Shown here: positions 61,958 through 64,000 of the stretch, piece after piece | How positions within the stretch are numbered: position 1 is the stretch's first letter | Layout: every line of letters starts with the position of its first letter | Source of the DNA: Sulfurimonas sp. | GTDB lineage: Bacteria; Campylobacterota; Campylobacteria; Campylobacterales; Sulfurimonadaceae | Assembly (NCBI RefSeq): GCF_026196735.1 | Contig: NZ_JAPHUF010000002.1 | Coordinates: 248,001 to 312,000, forward strand | Reading direction: 5' to 3' | DNA length: 64,000 nt | Notes under the pieces: generated by a model | What the model was told of the DNA's origin: nothing | What the model saw: only the letters and a program-made list of their open reading frames with translations | Database searches by the model: none | Translations under genes and position numbers: made by a program

Positions 61958-64000
61958 ATGCTACAAGCATTAATGGGTAATTTATTTGGTACATCAAATG
62001 ATCGCGAATTAAAAAGATATAATAAAATAGTCAATAGAATAAACGCTCTAGAGAGTAAGTATCAGGCTCTTAGTGACGATGAGTTAAAAGTAGCTTTTGC
62101 AGAGCTTAGAGATAGTGTTTTAAAAGAAGAAAAATCTTTGGATAAAGTTTTAGAGGACTCTTTTGCAATAACAAGAGAAGCTAGCGTTAGAACATTACAG
62201 ATGAGACACTTTGATGTCCAGCTTGTTGGTGGAATTGTACTTCACGAGGGCAGAATTGCTGAGATGAAAACAGGTGAGGGTAAAACACTTGTAGCAACTT
62301 TAGCTATTGTTCTTAACGCGATGAGCGGCAAAGGTGTTCATCTTGTAACTGTTAATGATTATCTTGCTTCTAGAGATGGTAAAGAGATGGCTCCTTTGTA
62401 TGAATTTTTAGGCTTCTCTGTTGGTGTTATTCTTGAAGACATGCATGATCCTCTCATAAAGAGAGAAGCGTACAATGCAGATATAACTTATGGTACAAAC
62501 AACGAGTTTGGTTTTGATTTTCTAAGAGACAACATGAGTTATTCATCTGAGCAGATGGTTCAAAGAGGGCATAATTTCGTAATTGTTGATGAAGTAGATA
62601 GTATTTTGATTGATGAAGCTAGAACGCCGCTGATTATCTCAGGGCCAACAAACAGAACAATGCAAGATTATGCAGATGCTAACTTAATATCTCAAAAATT
62701 GGTTAAAGATGAACACTTTACGGTAGATGAGAAAGATAAAGTAGTTTTAATCACGGAAGAGGGTATCACAAAGGCAGAAGAGCTTTTTAATGTGGAAAAC
62801 CTTTATAGCCCGGAAAATGCTTCATTGCCACACGCTCTAGACCAAGCATTAAAAGCAAACTATCTTTTTGAAAAAGATGTTGATTATGTTGTCAATGATG
62901 GTGAAGTTGTTATTGTAGATGAGTTTACGGGACGCCTTAGCGAAGGTCGTAGGTTTTCTGAAGGACTTCATCAGGCACTTGAAGCAAAAGAAAAAGTAGA
63001 AATAAAAGAAGAGACTCAAACATTGGCTGATATTACATTTCAAAATTACTTTAGAATGTATGATAAACTGGCTGGTATGACGGGTACTGCAGAGACCGAA
63101 GCAACTGAATTTACACAGATATATTCACTTGATGTTGTTTCGATACCTACAAATATACCTATCCAAAGAAAAGATTTAAATGATTTGATTTATAAAACTG
63201 AAGTTGAAAAATTTCAAGCAGTAATAAATACTGTTAAAGAACTTTCAAAAACCGGTCAACCTGTTCTAATAGGTACCGCTTCTATTGAAAAGTCTGAAGC
63301 TCTTCATGAATTTTTAAAGAAAGAAAAAATTGCACATACGGTACTTAATGCCAAAAACCATGCTCAAGAGGGTGAGATTATCAAAAATGCCGGTGCTAAA
63401 GGTGCTGTAACTATTGCTACTAATATGGCAGGTCGTGGTGTTGATATTAAGGTAAATGACGAGGTTAGAGCTCTTGGAGGTCTTTACATCATTGGAACTG
63501 AAAGACATGAAAATCGTCGTATAGACAATCAGCTTCGTGGTCGTTCAGGTCGTCAAGGTGATGCAGGTACAACACAGTTTTACCTCTCTTTAGAAGATAA
63601 TCTGCTTCGTATTTTTGGAAGCGACAAGATTAAAAGCATCATGGAGAGACTCGGTGTAGAAGATGGTGAGTATATAGAGTCTAAAATGGTAACTCGCGCA
63701 GTTGAAAAAGCTCAGAAAAAAGTTGAAAACATGCACTACGAAGGTAGAAAGCAGATTGTTGAATACGATGATGTTGCAAATGAGCAGAGAAAAATTGTTT
63801 ATAGATTCAGAAATCAGCTTCTTGATAAAGAATTTGATATCTCAAGTAAAATCGATGAAATTAGAGCTGAGTATATTGAACATGTACTTAACTCTGCAGA
63901 TATATTTGCAGGTGCCGAGAGAGAAGACTTTAATCTAGAAAAAGTATTTAAAATACTACAAGAAGAATTAAATATAGAATTAAACACACAAGACTTTGCA
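61958..64000 (+). CDS. secA: Preprotein translocase ATPase SecA (partial, runs off the window)
   Basis: The first 681 codons are present. SecA drives export of unfolded proteins through SecYEG. The start [21 protein letters not shown] is typical. Walker A is MKTGEGKT near residue 104 and Walker [18 protein letters not shown] near 208. The preprotein cross-linking domain and motifs GTASIEKSE and [12 protein letters not shown] follow, with [14 protein letters not shown] near residue 525. AAGG precedes the ATG by 6 bases. The C-terminal wing and zinc-binding tail lie beyond 64000. Confidence 0.96.
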   Translation, partial: MLQALMGNLFGTSNDRELKRYNKIVNRINALESKYQALSDDELKVAFAELRDSVLKEEKSLDKVLEDSFAITREASVRTLQMRHFDVQLVGGIVLHEGRIAEMKTGEGKTLVATLAIVLNAMSGKGVHLVTVNDYLASRDGKEMAPLYEFLGFSVGVILEDMHDPLIKREAYNADITYGTNNEFGFDFLRDNMSYSSEQMVQRGHNFVIVDEVDSILIDEARTPLIISGPTNRTMQDYADANLISQKLVKDEHFTVDEKDKVVLITEEGITKAEELFNVENLYSPENASLPHALDQALKANYLFEKDVDYVVNDGEVVIVDEFTGRLSEGRRFSEGLHQALEAKEKVEIKEETQTLADITFQNYFRMYDKLAGMTGTAETEATEFTQIYSLDVVSIPTNIPIQRKDLNDLIYKTEVEKFQAVINTVKELSKTGQPVLIGTASIEKSEALHEFLKKEKIAHTVLNAKNHAQEGEIIKNAGAKGAVTIATNMAGRGVDIKVNDEVRALGGLYIIGTERHENRRIDNQLRGRSGRQGDAGTTQFYLSLEDNLLRIFGSDKIKSIMERLGVEDGEYIESKMVTRAVEKAQKKVENMHYEGRKQIVEYDDVANEQRKIVYRFRNQLLDKEFDISSKIDEIRAEYIEHVLNSADIFAGAEREDFNLEKVFKILQEELNIELNTQDFA

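Noticed and set aside
1-64000. CRISPR arrays, insertion sequences, prophage or integrative elements
   Set aside because: No regularly spaced repeats, transposase or integrase genes, or tRNA-end duplications were seen. The tRNA-Leu is flanked by ordinary genes.

Overview
The window is a gene-dense, AT-rich bacterial chromosome segment from a Campylobacterota (epsilonproteobacterium), most likely a free-living Sulfurimonas-like lineage. The assignment rests on the short RecO, the very long FlgL, the epsilonproteobacterial-type porin, TATAAT-type promoters that mostly lack a -35 box, and local gene orders (aspB-cysE-speA-hisS, tmk-coaD-ubiX-flgA, ilvB-ilvN-lpxD, accD-rlmH-dksA) that I recall from Campylobacter. 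The genus is an inference. No prophage, insertion sequence, CRISPR array or rRNA operon was seen. One tRNA gene (Leu, CAA) is present.

Layout. 1-13.9 kb: the end of a DsbD-like gene, recO, gltB-gltD, then the run accD-thiE-rlmH-dksA-membrane protein-dusB-unknown gene, meeting a minus-strand flagellar switch and export operon (CheX-like, fliN, fliO-like). 14.0-24.0 kb: a TauE/SafE transporter, uvrA, a glycine-zipper lipoprotein, a nitroreductase, an EEP-fold hydrolase, cardiolipin synthase, a family II pyrophosphatase, a small membrane protein and an acyl-CoA synthetase. 24.1-32.1 kb: a YgiQ-type radical SAM gene, then S4-domain/trpD/tsaE/lptB/rpoN/TIGR02757, a CoA-binding protein and ilvA. 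32.1-36.3 kb: the least conventional stretch, with a 44-codon secreted peptide gene, overlapping inverted repeats, a porin, a four-unit 11-bp direct-repeat array between two divergent promoters, a Spy/CpxP-like periplasmic protein, an OmpR-family response regulator and its kinase. 36.4-40.7 kb: ilvB-ilvN, two tandem lpxD paralogues and a small conserved gene. 40.7-50.8 kb: minus-strand aspB-cysE-speA-FMN-type glutamate synthase-hisS, a plus-strand sodB, and minus-strand tmk-coaD-ubiX-flgA. 50.9-64 kb: putP, tRNA-Leu, flgL behind a near-consensus sigma-54 promoter, ftsK, a DUF3820-like gene, acnB, a cytosolic-type 5'-nucleotidase, lolA, and secA running off the right edge.

How the genes fit together. 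Most of the window is core metabolism and housekeeping: nitrogen assimilation (gltBD), branched-chain amino acids (ilvA, ilvBN), lipid and envelope assembly (accD, lpxD x2, lptB, lolA, cls, secA), DNA repair and segregation (recO, uvrA, ftsK), cofactors (thiE, coaD, ubiX) and motility (CheX-like/fliN/fliO, flgA, flgL, rpoN). The flgL promoter and rpoN illustrate the sigma-54 flagellar hierarchy within one window. The best candidate for an undescribed system is the 32.1-36.3 kb envelope-sensing locus. There a Cpx-like two-component system sits beside a porin whose promoter directly abuts a four-fold 11-bp repeat array, and a tiny secreted peptide gene carries a downstream RNA region with three arms able to form two mutually exclusive hairpins.
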